Shown: positions 32,097 to 44,567, counted from the stretch's first letter. The stretch: 64,000 bases of DNA from Blepharisma japonicum (GCA_949751835.1 CATKHK010000002.1:434001-498000); one strand, 5' to 3'. Notes: a model not told the origin generated them from the sequence alone. Made by a program: numbers and translations.

Positions 32097-32558
32097 ATGG
32101 ATAAAGAATATCATAATAGGAAAGAATCTTCAAGCACCAAAAAAGAGCGCATAATCCGGTTTTGCTATCGTTTATATTCTTCTGAAGGAAATCGAGCCAA
32201 AAACATAATGGTTATCCACAAAACCAAAAATACTTACTCTCCGAATAACTGGTTCCATCCCTCTCGAAATCCTATGCATATGAGCTTCAAGAAAAAACAA
32301 AAACCGTTAACCCCGATGTCGGCAGCGATAAGATCATCTTTTAACAAAACAATGAATGCAACTTTCACAGAAGGCAGTTTGCATGAATACTCGCCGCCAA
32401 TTACCAGTAGAAAACACAATAATGACTATATTCCGCACGAATCTTGATATTACAAGGACCAATCTGTAACCAAAATGCTTTTATCATCCCCGGGCAGACT
32501 TAAAACAACTCAAAATTATTCAAGATTTCAGTTAACAAAAAATAGTTTTAATAATTAA
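32097..32558 (+). CDS. Basic hypothetical protein
   Basis: 153 residues from ATG 32097 to TAA, with TGA 32445 read as Trp (PHESWYYKD). Rich in Lys, Ser, Asn and Pro, with several possible phosphorylation sites (TPMS, SPPITS). No hydrophobic segment or known domain. It starts 23 bp after the stop of the tail-anchored protein gene and ends 27 bp before the PH-domain gene, all on the plus strand. Confidence 0.7.
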
Positions 32559-32585
32559 TGTATTTTCCCCTACATTAGATAAATA

Positions 32586-33782
32586 ATGAATAATAGCAGA
32601 AGATTCAGTTCGTTTGCAAGTGAAGAATTAAAAGGCTTCATTAAGCTAAAACGTAAAAGAAGATGGGTAAAGCGCTATGTGGTTTTAGCTGGCGGAAAGC
32701 TATGCTACTTTAAAAACCAAAATGCAATACAACCTCGAGCCACAATAGACTTAACTGGTGTAAAGGTAAATAACATTGGACAAGTTAAAGGGGAAAATAT
32801 ATTTGAATTAGTCAAGCCAAACTTTTTTTCTATTAAATTCGCCTTTAGTGAAGCTGAAGAATATAAGCAATGGCTGCATCATATAACAAAATACTCTGAA
32901 GAGTTCAAAAACAATGAAGAAATCACTAGCGATTGCAGGTATGAAGAAGATGAAAAGAAAAAAGAAAACATTTCAACAAATCTGTTAGAAAAACTAAATG
33001 TAAATGAGATGCCTGGGTTATTACAGCAAAGAATCAAAGAAATCATTGATAAAGAATATACAATTGTAGGGAATAAAGGAGATGCGATATATGCAGAGAA
33101 TCAGCCATTTATGAAAACTAGCAAGGAGAGTGAGAAAAACGAAAAAGGCAGCATTCTTATTGGAATTGCTGTGTGGACTATTTTAAGCTGTATGGGGTTC
33201 CAGGTCCTGTCAGTTTTATTTTTAATTGCATTGTTATCTTGAACTCATATGATGAAAGAGAATAAGTTGAAAGTTAATAAAAGGATTTTTGGGTTTAGAA
33301 TAACAATTTTGATTGAAGGAAATATCGGTGAAATTTTAACTTCTTTAAACAGCTCTTCAAGTAGAATCCTATGTGAGCCTTATTCTATAGATTGTACAGA
33401 TGCTCCAAATATTGCGATATATTACAGCTTTAACAAAAATATAATAGTCCAAGATATCACTCGTCATTTCTTAAAGTATAATGGATCATATCTTTTAGTG
33501 GAAAATGTCGGCCCAGATATAAAAAACATATTCAAGCTGGAAAGTAAAACAAAAAATGGAATTTTATATTCGTCAGTGACTCATTATGGAAAAGAATGCA
33601 CATCAAAAAATCCTTTAGTAGGAAATTCTGATATATTAATTGCGCTAAAACAATTAGTTGAAACAACTGGCTACTATTCGAGGGATCCTGCTAGTTTTTC
33701 TTCTGATAACTTTGAATCAGATACTGATGATGAAGAAGAATCAAAGATGTATCACTCTTTAACAGTTCCTTTAAATAGATAA
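32586..33782 (+). CDS. PH domain + membrane hairpin + START-like protein
   Basis: 398 residues, ATG 32586 to TAA, joined by the TGA at 33240 (Trp). Residues 13-105 are a pleckstrin-homology domain (ELKGFIKLKRKRRWVKRYVV, CYFKNQN, then the C-terminal helix EEYKQWLHHI). Residues 185-220 form one or two hydrophobic helices (ILIGIAVWTIL, VLSVLFLIALLSW). Residues 225-360 look like a START lipid-binding fold (NIAIYYSFNKNIIVQDITRH, LKYNGSYLLVENV). PH, membrane anchor and START together recall membrane-contact-site lipid carriers such as plant EDR2-type proteins. The tail is acidic. PH is firm, START is inferred. Confidence 0.82.
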
Positions 33783-33843
33783 TTTATACATCCTTTAACC
33801 TTAGTGTGTGGATAAATAAAACCTTTCAGATAAATAAGTATAA

Positions 33844-34221
33844 ATGGCAGTTCCACCTGAATACGGCATTTCTGCCCATCGTACTGAACCGAAAGAAGAA
33901 GAAAAGTTTTATCCGGCTACAGTAAAAAGAATAGTAAATGATGTTTTGCAAGATAAGCTTGAAGGTAAAGTATATAATGATGCAACTGCTCAACAGTTAG
34001 CACTTGAAATAAGTAATATTGTCAAGATTAGATGCAAGAATTTGAGAATGCCAAGATATAAGTTAATAGTACAGACATTTATTGGAGAAAACTTAGGGCA
34101 AGGGCTGAGAGTGGCGTCAAAGTGCTTGTGGAATGCGAAGTTTGATAATTATGCTTCGCATTCTTATCAATCTGGGAATATCTTTGCAGTCGTTATTGTT
34201 TTCGGATCATATTATGAATAA
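33844..34221 (+). CDS. Dynein light chain, Tctex1 family
   Basis: 125 residues, ATG 33844 to TAA. The fold signature is clear: FYPATVKRIVNDVLQDKLE, AQQLALEISNIVKIRCKNL, PRYKLIVQTFIGENLGQGL, RVASKCLWNAKFDNYASHSY, NIFAVVIVFG. The short N-terminus and the RxKxL region fit the TCTEX1D2/DYNLT2B branch used by dyneins in cilia and intraflagellar transport rather than classic DYNLT1. Tctex1 chains dimerise and bind the dynein intermediate chains. The gene lies 61 bp after the PH-START gene. Confidence 0.95.
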   Translation: MAVPPEYGISAHRTEPKEEEKFYPATVKRIVNDVLQDKLEGKVYNDATAQQLALEISNIVKIRCKNLRMPRYKLIVQTFIGENLGQGLRVASKCLWNAKFDNYASHSYQSGNIFAVVIVFGSYYE

Positions 34222-34491
34222 GCTAATATATCATTTTTTGGCAAAATTTGGATAAAGATAAAATAATAGAATTTAGCACATTATTATTTAGATTATTAAA
34301 GAATAAGAAGTTGCTAGAGTATCTTTAAATATTAAAGATTCATCAAAACTATATTGTTGAAACCTTATAATTTTATTATTAATTTGATTTAAAATATTAT
34401 AATAATTAATATTTCGAATAAAAAATTAATGAATTGAAAGTTAGAGAATATATTCTTACTTTAGACTATTTTTCATTAAAATTATGTATAA

Positions 34492-36048
34492 ATGAAAAAT
34501 AAAGCAATCATGCCTGCCCTTAAAACAAATTTTTCTATAAGAAAGTCTAACCTCAAAGGCATAAAGCTCGATTGGGAAGAAATGTTAAGTCCAGGAAATA
34601 GCAAGCGAAAAATTACCTCAAATCAAAGCTTAATTCATGCAAACAGCCAGAAGAGAGCTAATAAATCCACCAAAGAATCAGATAGTTTACTTTCTCCATA
34701 CGGGTTTCCTGTAACCCCATACTCCGCACAGCCCAAATCTTTACAGTCCTTATCTCCAAAAAAAATTTCTGAAAGGCAGACTTCTGTGCATAAAGAAGAC
34801 TTAACATATATCTCAAAATCGCGAATTGAAAGAATTCATAATGACAATTTATCTGCTGATAATCTATCATACTGTATAACTAAAGCAAAAAGTGATAAGC
34901 TGGAGCTTATTAGAGATATTGCTACATATGAGTCATTATTTTCAGAAAAAAAATGCTTAAAAAACAGTTTAAAAGAGCTTTGTAGCTCAAGTCAGCAGAT
35001 AAAATCTTCATTTGACAATTTTTTAAAACTGGAGAAAAATAGCAAAAATCTAAAGGATAATTTAAATGCAGCTATTGAAACTATAATGGTGATGGATTGG
35101 GAGTTGGAAAAATTAGATACAAAGAAGACTCTAATAAACATTCATAAAAAAGAAAGTAGTTATGGAGCAAGAATTTATACACAGAATATTAGAAAAAATA
35201 GTAGCAAAATTATATACGCTGGAATTGCCATGATATCGTGCTTGAACTGTTTATTAAAAATCGAATGCAATACAAACACTTGTGAGTTGCTTATCACCGC
35301 CCAGCTGCTATGTGGAAAAACGATTTCGAATTGTATAGATCGAAACACAAATATTAGTAAAAAGATTTTTAATTCCCAAGTAAAAGACTTAATTTCTCAT
35401 TTTTGGCTGAATCTGAATACACCTGAAGAAGCACTAAATTTTGATTGAAATTGCTCCAGAAAATTCCTTGTTCTAAGTATAAATCTTAAAGGAAGCAAAA
35501 AACCATATCACACATTAATCCTTAAAGAAGATTCAGAAAATGTCGAACTAAGCATGCCGAATACATTTTTCAAGATTAATTTTAAAATTGATGAGCTCAG
35601 CAACAAAAATTCAATATTTTCCGATAATCCAGCCAATCTTGCAAAAAGAATCCAAGCAAAATTATATTATAATAATCGATCATTTTTCTGAATTGATAAT
35701 CCTACCAAAGATAATGTATTCAGTTTTAAAGAAAAAGAATCCGATTGGCTGGATGATGTATATTTAAGTAAAACCTTTAAAGAGCTTCAAATAAAAAAAT
35801 CAGCGGTTTCAAAAGTAAGATGTGGAGGGAGAGTTTATAAGTTTGAAATCTTAATCGATGGAGACTCAGAGATGGTTAAAATTTATTCCGCTACAAATAC
35901 AGTGACTATTCCATGAGGATCAAATGAGTATAAACTTTTATCAGCACTCCAATTTCCTCAGTTAATATATTATCCTTTGACGCTCTCCAAATGCTTAGAA
36001 CTGCCTCTTGTGATCAAACACTTATTTACTCTTTCTTCACGTGAGTAA
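34492..36048 (+). CDS. Hypothetical protein with basic N-terminus and coiled coil
   Basis: 518 residues, ATG 34492 to TAA, with three TGA=Trp codons (FDWNCS, FFWIDN, IPWGSN). Residues 1-130 are basic and Ser/Pro-rich (LSPYGFPVTPYS), residues 140-210 form a coiled coil, and 215-500 look globular with mixed beta strands and several Cys. No family recognised. The order disordered-coil-globular recalls cytoskeletal adaptors but proves nothing. Confidence 0.7.
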
Positions 36049-36112
36049 TATTGAAGCTCACTAAATTTTTGATAAAAACAAATTTAAGTAAATTAATAAA
36101 TAATAATTACAT

Positions 36113-39100
36113 TTAAAAATTATCCTGCTCTTTTCCCATATCGCTTATATTTATTTGTTTATTTATATAAGCTTGAAACAAATTAGCTGTATCTTCTGCT
36201 CTAATTTCTAATTCAGATTCAAAATGACTTGGTAAATATCCAACAGACTTATAAGCTCTTTTATCATAATTATTATCAAAAACGCTTGAAATTTCGGTAG
36301 GAACTGACTCTTCAGTTTCAGAAACAGTTTCGCTTATAATGTCTTGCACTTCTTCTGTAAACTGTATAGCTCCTTTAACCCTATTTAGTCAAGGAGCTTC
36401 AGGTTTACATTTGACTGATTTTACAGTAAAATGGCCAAAGATGAAATCTTCGGTTTGAAATTCCATTGAGGGAAGCAAAGGTTTTGGTAGGGAAAAAGAA
36501 GGTTTCACTAGGACTGGGTGGCACTCACCGATAGAAATTTTTGCCATTGAGAATTTAGAGGCATATTCTGAATCTGATTGGAAAGGCAATATTTTTATAT
36601 CTGGCTTTTCTTCTAAATAGGCTGATACTAGCTCTTGGTCATATTTGTAGCCTTCCAACATTAACTGTCGAGCCTGCTCGCTTTGCTCTAAAGCTAGCTG
36701 CAATATTCCCATCAGTAACAAAACTTTGCCTTTATTTGGCCCTTCAGTGAATTTTAATAACTCATTTAAGTGTATAAACCCAGCTTCATAATATTCCTCC
36801 ATTATATAGCAAAGCGCTAAATTATAAATTATTTCGGAATTTTCCAGCAAAATTTCTGAGGAAATCTTCATATCTTCTTCGTCATCATTTATCATTTTTT
36901 CATTTTCTCCAAAAGCTTGCTTAAATTCTGCCTGCGACTTTTGAAATTCACCTAAAAAGAAAAAGAAAATTCCTTTATAATTATGCAAATGCTTAAGTGA
37001 ACAAACTTCGCCTTCCGTATGCAACTGTAAAGCTTTACTTAGCCTGCTTATTGATTTTTTTAATGAGTTTTCTAAGTCATCTTTATTATAAGCTTCTTTA
37101 ATAATATTCAAAATTTCTAAATCAAAACTGACCTCTAACCTGACTTCTATTTTTTGAGCTTTTTCAAGCTCTTCAATAGCTTCATTTATGCTTCCCATCA
37201 TTAAAAAGCATTTAGCTCTTTGGTAATGAGCTGCCTTTGTAGGCTCTATTGAGCAGGAGTTTGAATAAGCTTTTGCAGCATCATCAACTGATCCTGTGAG
37301 CATCAGCAAGTTTCCTGCATACACATGAACCAAAGGGTCTTTAGGCTTAGCAAGAATGAGCTTTTGAAAATCAAGAAACGCAAGGGTGGTGTCTCCAGTT
37401 AAGAATGCGCAGCGTCCACGATAGTAGTATGCTTCAGCTAGATTTTCATCTAGCTGAATTGCAATTGTAAAATCTTGAATGGCTTCTTGAATTAATTTCA
37501 ACTGGATATAGCAGAGTCCTCGAGCAATAAAATGAATTGGAACATTATCATCAGCCTTTTCTATAGCTTCTTCATAGTCATGAATAGATTCGATAGGTTT
37601 ATCTAAATAATAAGAAGTCACCCCTCTGAAGAAGTATAAATCACTCTCTGCTTCTCTAAATTCTATTGCTTTTGTTAACAAATCTTTTGCTTGATCTGCT
37701 AATGAAATCTTCTTATGTCTTCTTGCAGCATGTAAAAGAACTGCTGCTTCATATGCAAATGGCTCAACATTTTTGGGGAATTTCTCATTGGCTGCTTTAA
37801 AAAGCTTTAGCGCAGAATCTGCATCTTTTTCAAAAGTTATTATTGCTTGAGAAATCAACAAATTGTACTCAGAAGCATTATCAAGTTTTTGTATTTTCCC
37901 TGATGCTGTAAAGTCTCTTACTGATCTTTCATGGTTTTCTAATGAAGCATATCCATATCCTCTATATGCATAGCAATTTCCAAAATATTCCTTCAGCAAG
38001 GGGTTCTTTTTCTTAAGAATTCTCGTTAGCAATGATACACCTTCTTTGAATTTTCTCTTCATTAAGCACAAAACAGCATCAACATAAGCTTTTAAAATTT
38101 TTTGTTCTTTTATTTCAACATTAATATCAGTTGCCCTTTTAAATGTATAGAAAGCTCCATAGAAATCTCGCTGCTTTATATGGATTATTCCTAAATTATA
38201 TATAGCAGCTCCTGTAAAGTTTTTATCAGCTGAATCAAATTTAATGACCTGTTCGAGACATAAAGCAGCGTCTATGAGTTTGTCTTGATTTAAGAGTACT
38301 AAAGATTTATAATAATAAGCTTCTGCGCATTCTTTTTGTACATTGATAGCTAAGTCAAAATCATTAATAGCATTTTCAAAATTTTGTATATTATAATTAA
38401 GTTTCCCCCTGGAAAGATAAGCTTGGACTTCAGTGCCTTCACACTGGGCTGCTTGGGTAAGTATTTTTATTGCGGTTGGTATATCATTCATCCCGATAAG
38501 TGCGTCTGATAATCCTAAATAAGCGCTCCCTTCAGCAGGATTTAGTGAAATTGCTTTATAAAAATCCATGACTGCTTTGTCATATTTTTCTTGTTTATTA
38601 TAAAGCTGACCTCTCAATATATACGCTTCTGAGTGCTTTGGGAATTTTATTAATCCCCGGCTAAGCTGCCTAATCGCTGTGACATTATCATTGATAGCAA
38701 CAAAACACAATGCAAGCGCTGTATAGACTTGCCTACTATAATAAGGATAATCTCGACTTAAAGATAATAAGTCTGGAATCGCTTTTTTATGCTCTCCTAA
38801 ACAAATGTAGCAATTTGCTATATCATAAAGTGCTTCAGGGTTATTTGGCTCTTCCTTAACAGCTTTTTTGAAAAATTTTAGCCCAGATAAATATTGCCCC
38901 AGCTTCATTTCAGATTTTCCTCTTTCTAGCAAGGCTGTAAGGCTTTCTTTCTTATGTCGAGTTTCTTCTAAATCTTTAGGTCTAGGGTGCCCACTTATTA
39001 ACTTGCTTGTGGATGGGAGGTTTTTTACAGTTGAAAGCTTATAGCTTGGGCTTATTTCGCCGAGTGAAATATTTCGTGGTCTTTCAGTTGAGAAACTTCG

Positions 39101-39301
39101 GTTTTTGTTAGAGTGCAAGGTCAAGGGAATGTCTTGATAACAAGTAAATGATTTATTTACTCGAGGATAAAATTTTCTTTGATTATCGAGTGAGCTTGAA
39201 CGTGGAGCAGCTGGCCGACTATTTGATTTATAGCGAACTTTATTTATGTTTTGGAGAATCACAGGAATTGCCGCAATTGGTGCTTGTGCTCGTATCGACA
39301 T
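36113..39301 (-). CDS. Large TPR-repeat protein
   Basis: 1,062 residues from ATG 39301 to TAA; the TGA at 36389 (Trp) adds an acidic 92-residue tail. After a basic, disordered N-terminus of about 130 residues there are about 20 tetratricopeptide repeats between residues 135 and 900, with typical A-L-G-Y-A-A-P spacing (GLKFFKKAVKEEPNNPEALY, DKAVMDFYKAISLNPAEGSA, QEAIQDFTIAIQLDENLAEA, YYYRGRCAFLTGDTTLAFLD). TPR arrays bind peptides or helices of partner proteins. Long TTC-type proteins are common in ciliates, often linked to cilia, but the partner cannot be read from sequence. Confidence 0.88.
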
Positions 39302-39451
39302 TTTGATTTACAGTATGAAAACTTTAATAAAATGCATTGAATTATTAATTTTTATGGACATGCCAGTTGATTGGGCATTATCAATTTCTAAAAGAATTAA
39401 ATTTCTATAAAGGTTTTAAGGAGATTATGAAAATTATATTTATATTATTTA

Positions 39452-41962
39452 TTACATTGGCGTTTGAGAAAATGGCTGAGCTTCATAAGTAGCTGTTCTG
39501 TTGGGACTAACTGCACTTCTCAATTTAAAGCCGCTTGTAAATGGTGGCTTAGCTATTTTATTGAATCTTTTCACTACTCTTAGCTGAGCATCAAAATATG
39601 GAGAAGCTGAAATTTTTTTATTGAGCTCTTTTTTCCTAAATCTTTCAGTAGGTGCTAGCTCAGATAAATTAGCAGGAACTGTAGGTGGCCTCGAAACTTG
39701 TTTGAAAGGCATTGTGGAATTCGCTTCAGTTGCATATGAAGTCGACCTAAAGGCTGACAAAAGTTCAAATTGTTTACGGATCCCTTTCAATTTAGATAAT
39801 TTTTCAATTGGCGTCGACAAATACGCTTCTTTAAGTGGCAACACTAAATGCTGTATATTTTTTACCTTTATTGAACTTAATTGTACTTCTGAACAAGAAA
39901 TCATTTTCAGTTCATTTGTAGCTTGTTTTTCTAATTCCAATGTATTTTTCAATTCTTCAATCAGTTTATACTGTTTTAGCTTGAAACCTTCTTCATCTTT
40001 TATACCCGAATTTTCTGAAGACTTATTAGCGAGTGAAGATTTCTTGCAAATTGACTGGAAGTAGGTTTGAAACATTTCTTTTGCTGTTTCATTACAAATC
40101 TGACTTATTCGATTGTGGGAACTGAGCTCTTCTTGCCAGTTTAGACCTACTTGGCTTGCTTTTCAAAGCTCTCCAGTGCAATCAGGTAATGATGGACCAA
40201 TAGAATTTTTCACGATATTTTTGTAATGGTTATGAAATGAGCAATGATCTGCTGCTATAAATGAGTCAGAAATAGTCCCAGATCGTTTTATAGGGTTTAA
40301 TTGTTTTCTTTTAGGTTCGATACTTTGGGATTTTCTTTGTGTTTTTAAGTTGCTGAATGTTCGATTTAAATTTATGTTTTTTAGGGTATCAAGCTGTCTT
40401 TCGGTGATTAAGGAAGACAGGCATCCTTCTCACTTGCAAACATTATTGAAGGAAGTATTTGTTCATTTTGGTTTATTGTGGCTTGTTTTTATTTGTACAA
40501 GTCAATTTTTTGAATAAGTTCCTGATGATAAATATATAGAATCTTTTACTATGATATATCCATACTTTAACTTCGAGGACAATTTGCAGGAATCTGGAAA
40601 TGATTCCCTTTGCATTTGGGGTTGAGGATTACTTTCTATATAAACTTGAATTAATTCTGAAATCTCTGAAAGTGATAGTGGTCGCAAAAAAGCTTGTGAA
40701 TTTTTTTTGCAAGAAGCATAAAAATTTTCTTTTTCAATTACATAAAATGATTTTAACGCTGAAGGAGTTGATTGACTAAATTTTGACGCTTGAGGTAATT
40801 GGAGAAGCTGCTTAATTGAAGCTGGCTCCAATATCGAGCTTTGATTATTGTACGCTACAAGAAGATTATTACCTTGGAATTTAAAACTTGAAAGCTCAAT
40901 TGAGCTGACTTTTGTGTTTACATCTTCTTCATATGTGAGTGGCTCAAATGATGAAAATCATGATGAAATTCCTATTGATTTTTCTTCTCTTGGGTCATAA
41001 TATATAAATAGCGTTAAAGGCGTTCTAGTTACTTCTCTATGCATTTCTAAGCACACTCGTGATAAAAGGCTTTCATCTTTTATTTCCGCATCTTTAATGG
41101 AAGGCTGGCTGGTAATTCTTCTTGTTTCAGTCAATGTTAAAAATTGGTTTGTGATGGCTTCAATTTGAGAACTTAGTTGAAAGTTACCTGAAACCTCTAC
41201 TTTTCTATCAGCACTGGCTTGGAATCCCCTTCTATACCCTAATGCAGGGCTATATCCATAATCTTCTATTGACACTATATTTTTCACCACTATACTTGTC
41301 TTCAAAGAATTTTCAATAATCCCTTTAATTTCATCTTTAACATTCCATGATGGCTCTGTAACTGTAACTTTTCTTGCACATATAGAGAATAGCTGATAAA
41401 TAAACCTTTTCCACAAAAATTCATCCTGTAAGTCTTCACTTTTAGTTTTATTTAGCGATTTGGCATGATCAATCATAAAATATGCTTGCCTCTTTTCTTT
41501 TTCAATAATATCTAATGATAGAAGAATTCATTTACGAGCTTCATCTAATGAAGCTTTTAAAATTTTCTTGGATACTTTATTCATCAATTCTGCTTCGAGC
41601 CTACCTTTCATCATAAACGATTTCAGTAATGATGCAAATTTTTTTTCTAATTCAGATTTATCCGGAAGCTTGCTAGGCTTTTTTACAATTTTTTCAAGCT
41701 TAAGTTCATAACTTCAGTGAATCTTTTGAGAGATATCACGGCTTGAGCTCGGCAGTTGTGAAAGAAAAAAACCAACTGCTCGTTCAATGGGTATTTCTGA
41801 GCTTGCTGTATTTAAGGGGTTATTCAAGTTTAAATGGTGCTCTAGTGATGAAAATAGGTTAGGGAAAACAGATTCCTCTGAATAGGCCTCAGAACTAGAT
41901 TGCGAGTCGTCTTCAAAATCATCTGCATAGTCTGAAGAATCAGTCAAAAATTCAAAAGACAT
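39452..41962 (-). CDS. Large hypothetical protein
   Basis: 836 residues from ATG 41962 to TAA, continuous across about nine TGA=Trp codons (IHWSYE, ARKWILL, ISSWFSS, KNWLVQ, PKWTN, CKWEGC, GELWKAS). Begins acidic and Ser-rich (DDFEDDSQSSSEAYSEES), continues mainly helical with a mixed globular region (about 170-400), and ends basic (FKLRSAVSPNRTATYEAQPF). No recognised domain. Standard-code gene finding would split this gene into several pieces. Confidence 0.75.
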
Positions 41963-42537
41963 ATTAATTATGCTTACTTAACATTATAGAAATCTTCATA
42001 ATAATTCTTAAAATAATTAGTCGATTTTTAACGAAACAAAATGAATTTTTACTTGCAAGCTATTAGATTTAAATGATGAAAGTTTTGATTTCCTTTCTTA
42101 GGCAAATATCTAATAAGATATATTAATCTCAAACAAAAAATAGTATAAGAAAATTAAAATTTATTTTTGGTTAAATAATTTGAATTACTTCATATTTGCA
42201 CATTTCTATCAATTATATATCTATCTTAGAAAATTCAAAATCAAGATTTTTAATATGAAAATTAATAAAGTAATTTCTGCTATTTTAACTTATGAAAATT
42301 ACCATTTACACTATCATAAGTTGAAAAAGTTAAAAGTTTATATGCAAATAAAACATAGACAATTTTATTATATCTTAATTGTTATTCCAAGAATTATATT
42401 TCAATAGAAAGTTAAAATTAACTTCTAAGTGATGAATTTAATTTTTCGGGATGTTGAATTAATGCCGAATCATTGAGTTCAGATGAATATGTACATGAGA
42501 ATATTATGGAGATTAGTTCTAATAAATTATATTTAAA
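41963..42537. other. Intergenic region with weak open frames only
   Basis: About 575 bp of AT-rich DNA between the start of the 836-residue protein (minus) and a small plus-strand gene. A 75-codon frame at 42180-42407 is Lys/Ile/Tyr-rich, uses no convincing start and looks like chance in AT-rich DNA. Two promoters are expected here; no motif is clear. Confidence 0.45.
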
Positions 42538-42798
42538 ATGATAATTATAAGTTTCGTAGTCCGCATATGCTGCTGTCGTTGAACAAGCGCTAAAATCTCA
42601 AGTGGTGAAACTCAAACAAAAAAGCTCAAGGAAAGCGGAAAAAATCAAAAACCTGGAGATTTTCAAACAATAATCATCAGACTTGATACTGAAGGAAACC
42701 AGAATGAAATCAGTGACCATAATAGCACACTTCAAATACCTAGAAAAGGTTCACACCCTCTTTCAGGGTATGTTTTTCCAAGAATTGAAAACAATTAA
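42538..42798 (+). CDS. Small hypothetical protein with Cys-rich N-terminus
   Basis: 86 residues from ATG 42538 to TAA, needing one TGA=Trp (CCCRWTS). The N-terminus MIIISFVVRICCCRW is hydrophobic then Cys-rich, suggesting membrane attachment through S-acylation; the rest is polar (KLKESGKNQKPGDFQ, IIIRLDTEGNQNE). No family recognised. Codon use fits the neighbours better than random AT-rich DNA does. Existence is likely but unproven. Confidence 0.5.
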
Positions 42799-42918
42799 TG
42801 AGTTTAGCAAAAATCGTACAAAACCCAATTTTCATCAAAAAACCTAAAATGTTTAATTGATCAAACCTTTTTAAATAAAATAATTTTAAGCTTGTATTCA
42901 TCTTCAATGCAAATCCAT

Positions 42919-43371
42919 TTATTGTTTTGTTATTACTGCGGTATGCTGCCTAAGATCTTCTACTTGTTGTATTAATGAATTCATCTATATAAATATTACA
43001 TCTCGATAAATTGCATCAATTTGTTTTGCTAATTCTTCTTCTGCAATTTCACAAATTTTTGAGCAGTCTGAAGCTCTTGGCCAATCCTCAGGCAAAACAT
43101 CTTCTCCTCGCAGTCTTTTTAACTGTGAGGCAAGCTGCTTTGATTCATTTAAGATATTACTTAATTTATCTAATTGAAAGTTACCTTCTTGAAGAGATGG
43201 AAAATTTTCTTTGTCAAATCTATCAAAAGAGATTGCAGGACTTCTATTACGATTTCGCCTTGTTGAGGGCATTGGAGATGAAAATCTTTCTGAATTTACT
43301 GCAATGTTGTCAGATACTATTGATTGGATTTCTTTTTCTGTTCTTAATTTGTCACAAAAACAATTTCCCAT
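42919..43371 (-). CDS. MGNCFC dual-acylation-motif protein, one 15-nt intron
   Basis: 145 residues in two exons (43371-43000 and 42984-42919). The N-terminus MGNCFCDKLR has Gly2 for N-myristoylation and Cys4/Cys6 for S-acylation, implying a plasma- or ciliary-membrane peripheral protein. A Ser/Arg-rich middle (PSTRRNRNRSPAISF) is followed by a helical C-terminal half (LDKLSNILNESKQLASQLKR, CEIAEEELAKQIDAIYRD). The final 21 residues come from the second exon (MNSLIQQVEDLRQHTAVITK). No family recognised. UNC119 in this window would be a candidate carrier. Confidence 0.75.
42985..42999 (-). other. 15-nt intron in the MGNCFC gene
   Basis: Minus strand reads GTAATATTTATATAG: GT...AG, A at position 10, phase 0, with in-frame TAG. 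Removal continues the helical C-terminus by 21 residues to TAA. Confidence 0.8.
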
Positions 43372-43393
43372 AATTTAAATTGTGAATTCGTTC

Positions 43394-43573
43394 TTATTTT
43401 GAATTATCGCTAAATTTTGAACAAAAAAACTTCAAAATAAGCAACACACTAAGAACATCAAATATAATTAAAATATTCAATTGATGATTTGAGAAAACTA
43501 TGATAGAATATTTTGGCCTGCTAATTATCACATAATCAAAATATTTTTCAAATTCATGATTAAATTTAGACAT
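43394..43573 (-). CDS. Possible small membrane protein
   Basis: 59 residues from ATG 43573 to TAA. Contains one hydrophobic stretch (LNILIIFDVLSVLLILKFF) near the C-terminus, like a tail anchor. It sits between the MGNCFC gene and the 319-residue gene, starting 34 bp from the divergent ATG at 43608, a spacing seen elsewhere in the window. It is short and AT-rich, so chance is a real possibility. Confidence 0.35.
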   Translation of the reverse strand: MSKFNHEFEKYFDYVIISRPKYSIIVFSNHQLNILIIFDVLSVLLILKFFCSKFSDNSK

Positions 43574-43607
43574 GAATCCAATGTGATATAAATAGTAGTT
43601 GTGAAAT

Positions 43608-44567
43608 ATGAGCACAAATTGTTTATCCGAACTTTGTGAAGAACTTCAAGAAGCTCTCAGTAAAATTTACAACGAATACCTTCAAGATTTTAGGAAACGC
43701 AAAGCTCAACGCTCAGAAAATCTTCGCCCATCAGACCCTCCTGAGCAATATCAGCTCGTCGTAGAAACAAACTACCGCAATGAGCTAACACAAAAAGTGA
43801 AGCAAATAGTTCATCAAGAATCCTTAAACTCGATCTATCGCATCTTTTACGATGCTGTCCATCAGTTTGTCTCTGATATTTTCACTGACTTAAAATCTCT
43901 TGATTCTCAAAACTCAATTCTTAGAATTCTATGTCTCGCTGAAGCATTTCACACAGTTGAAAACTCAGCTCGGGAATTGGGAAAAATCACAACTGGTATT
44001 TTTGAAAGAGAGGCCACGTCTATCACTTGTGAAAACGTCACAAAACTTGCATTTTTTGACAGAGTTTTAAAGCATTTTGATGATTTAATAGAGTTTGCAG
44101 CTACTATGATTGACAAAACTGAAGTAGTGAATGATGTAATTAATTTGAATCTTGAGCTGAGATCTTTGAGCAATAGACTTAGATCTATTTCGAAAAACTC
44201 AGGCAAAGTATTTAAAGAGGATTCTCAAAGACTGAATTCAAAACTTATTTTAAGTGGAGAAGACAATTGTAATGATGATGTTTCCAATATGAGTATAGAT
44301 GATATCGTTTCATTCATAAATGGTGAATCGAAAGATATGAAAAAGAAAAGACGGTCTAGAGGCAAAAAAAGAAGCAAAGCGTCTACAGCAAGCACATCTG
44401 GGTCACCTAAATCTGCTCATACAGACATAGAGTATCCTGAGCTTGAAAGAGAGATTGAAGAATTCAGCAAAAGGCTGGAATTCACTATGAAATCGCCGAG
44501 ATTAAAACCAAAATATACAGAAGAGTGGCTCAAGTATTTGAGAGATCAAATAAATAAAAATCAATAG
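43608..44567 (+). CDS. Hypothetical protein, helical with basic Ser-rich tail region
   Basis: 319 residues, ATG 43608 to TAG. The first 210 residues are helical (LCEELQEALSKIYNEYLQDF, DRVLKHFDDLIEFAATMIDK), followed by an acidic patch, a very basic run (MKKKRRSRGKKRSKASTAST, nuclear-localisation-like) and a final helix (EEWLKYLRDQINKN). No known domain. It ends 12 bp before the DNAAF11 start on the same strand. Confidence 0.75.
   Translation: MSTNCLSELCEELQEALSKIYNEYLQDFRKRKAQRSENLRPSDPPEQYQLVVETNYRNELTQKVKQIVHQESLNSIYRIFYDAVHQFVSDIFTDLKSLDSQNSILRILCLAEAFHTVENSARELGKITTGIFEREATSITCENVTKLAFFDRVLKHFDDLIEFAATMIDKTEVVNDVINLNLELRSLSNRLRSISKNSGKVFKEDSQRLNSKLILSGEDNCNDDVSNMSIDDIVSFINGESKDMKKKRRSRGKKRSKASTASTSGSPKSAHTDIEYPELEREIEEFSKRLEFTMKSPRLKPKYTEEWLKYLRDQINKNQ

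Noticed and set aside
42180-42407. 75-codon open frame
   Set aside because: No convincing start, composition typical of chance frames in AT-rich DNA, no domain.
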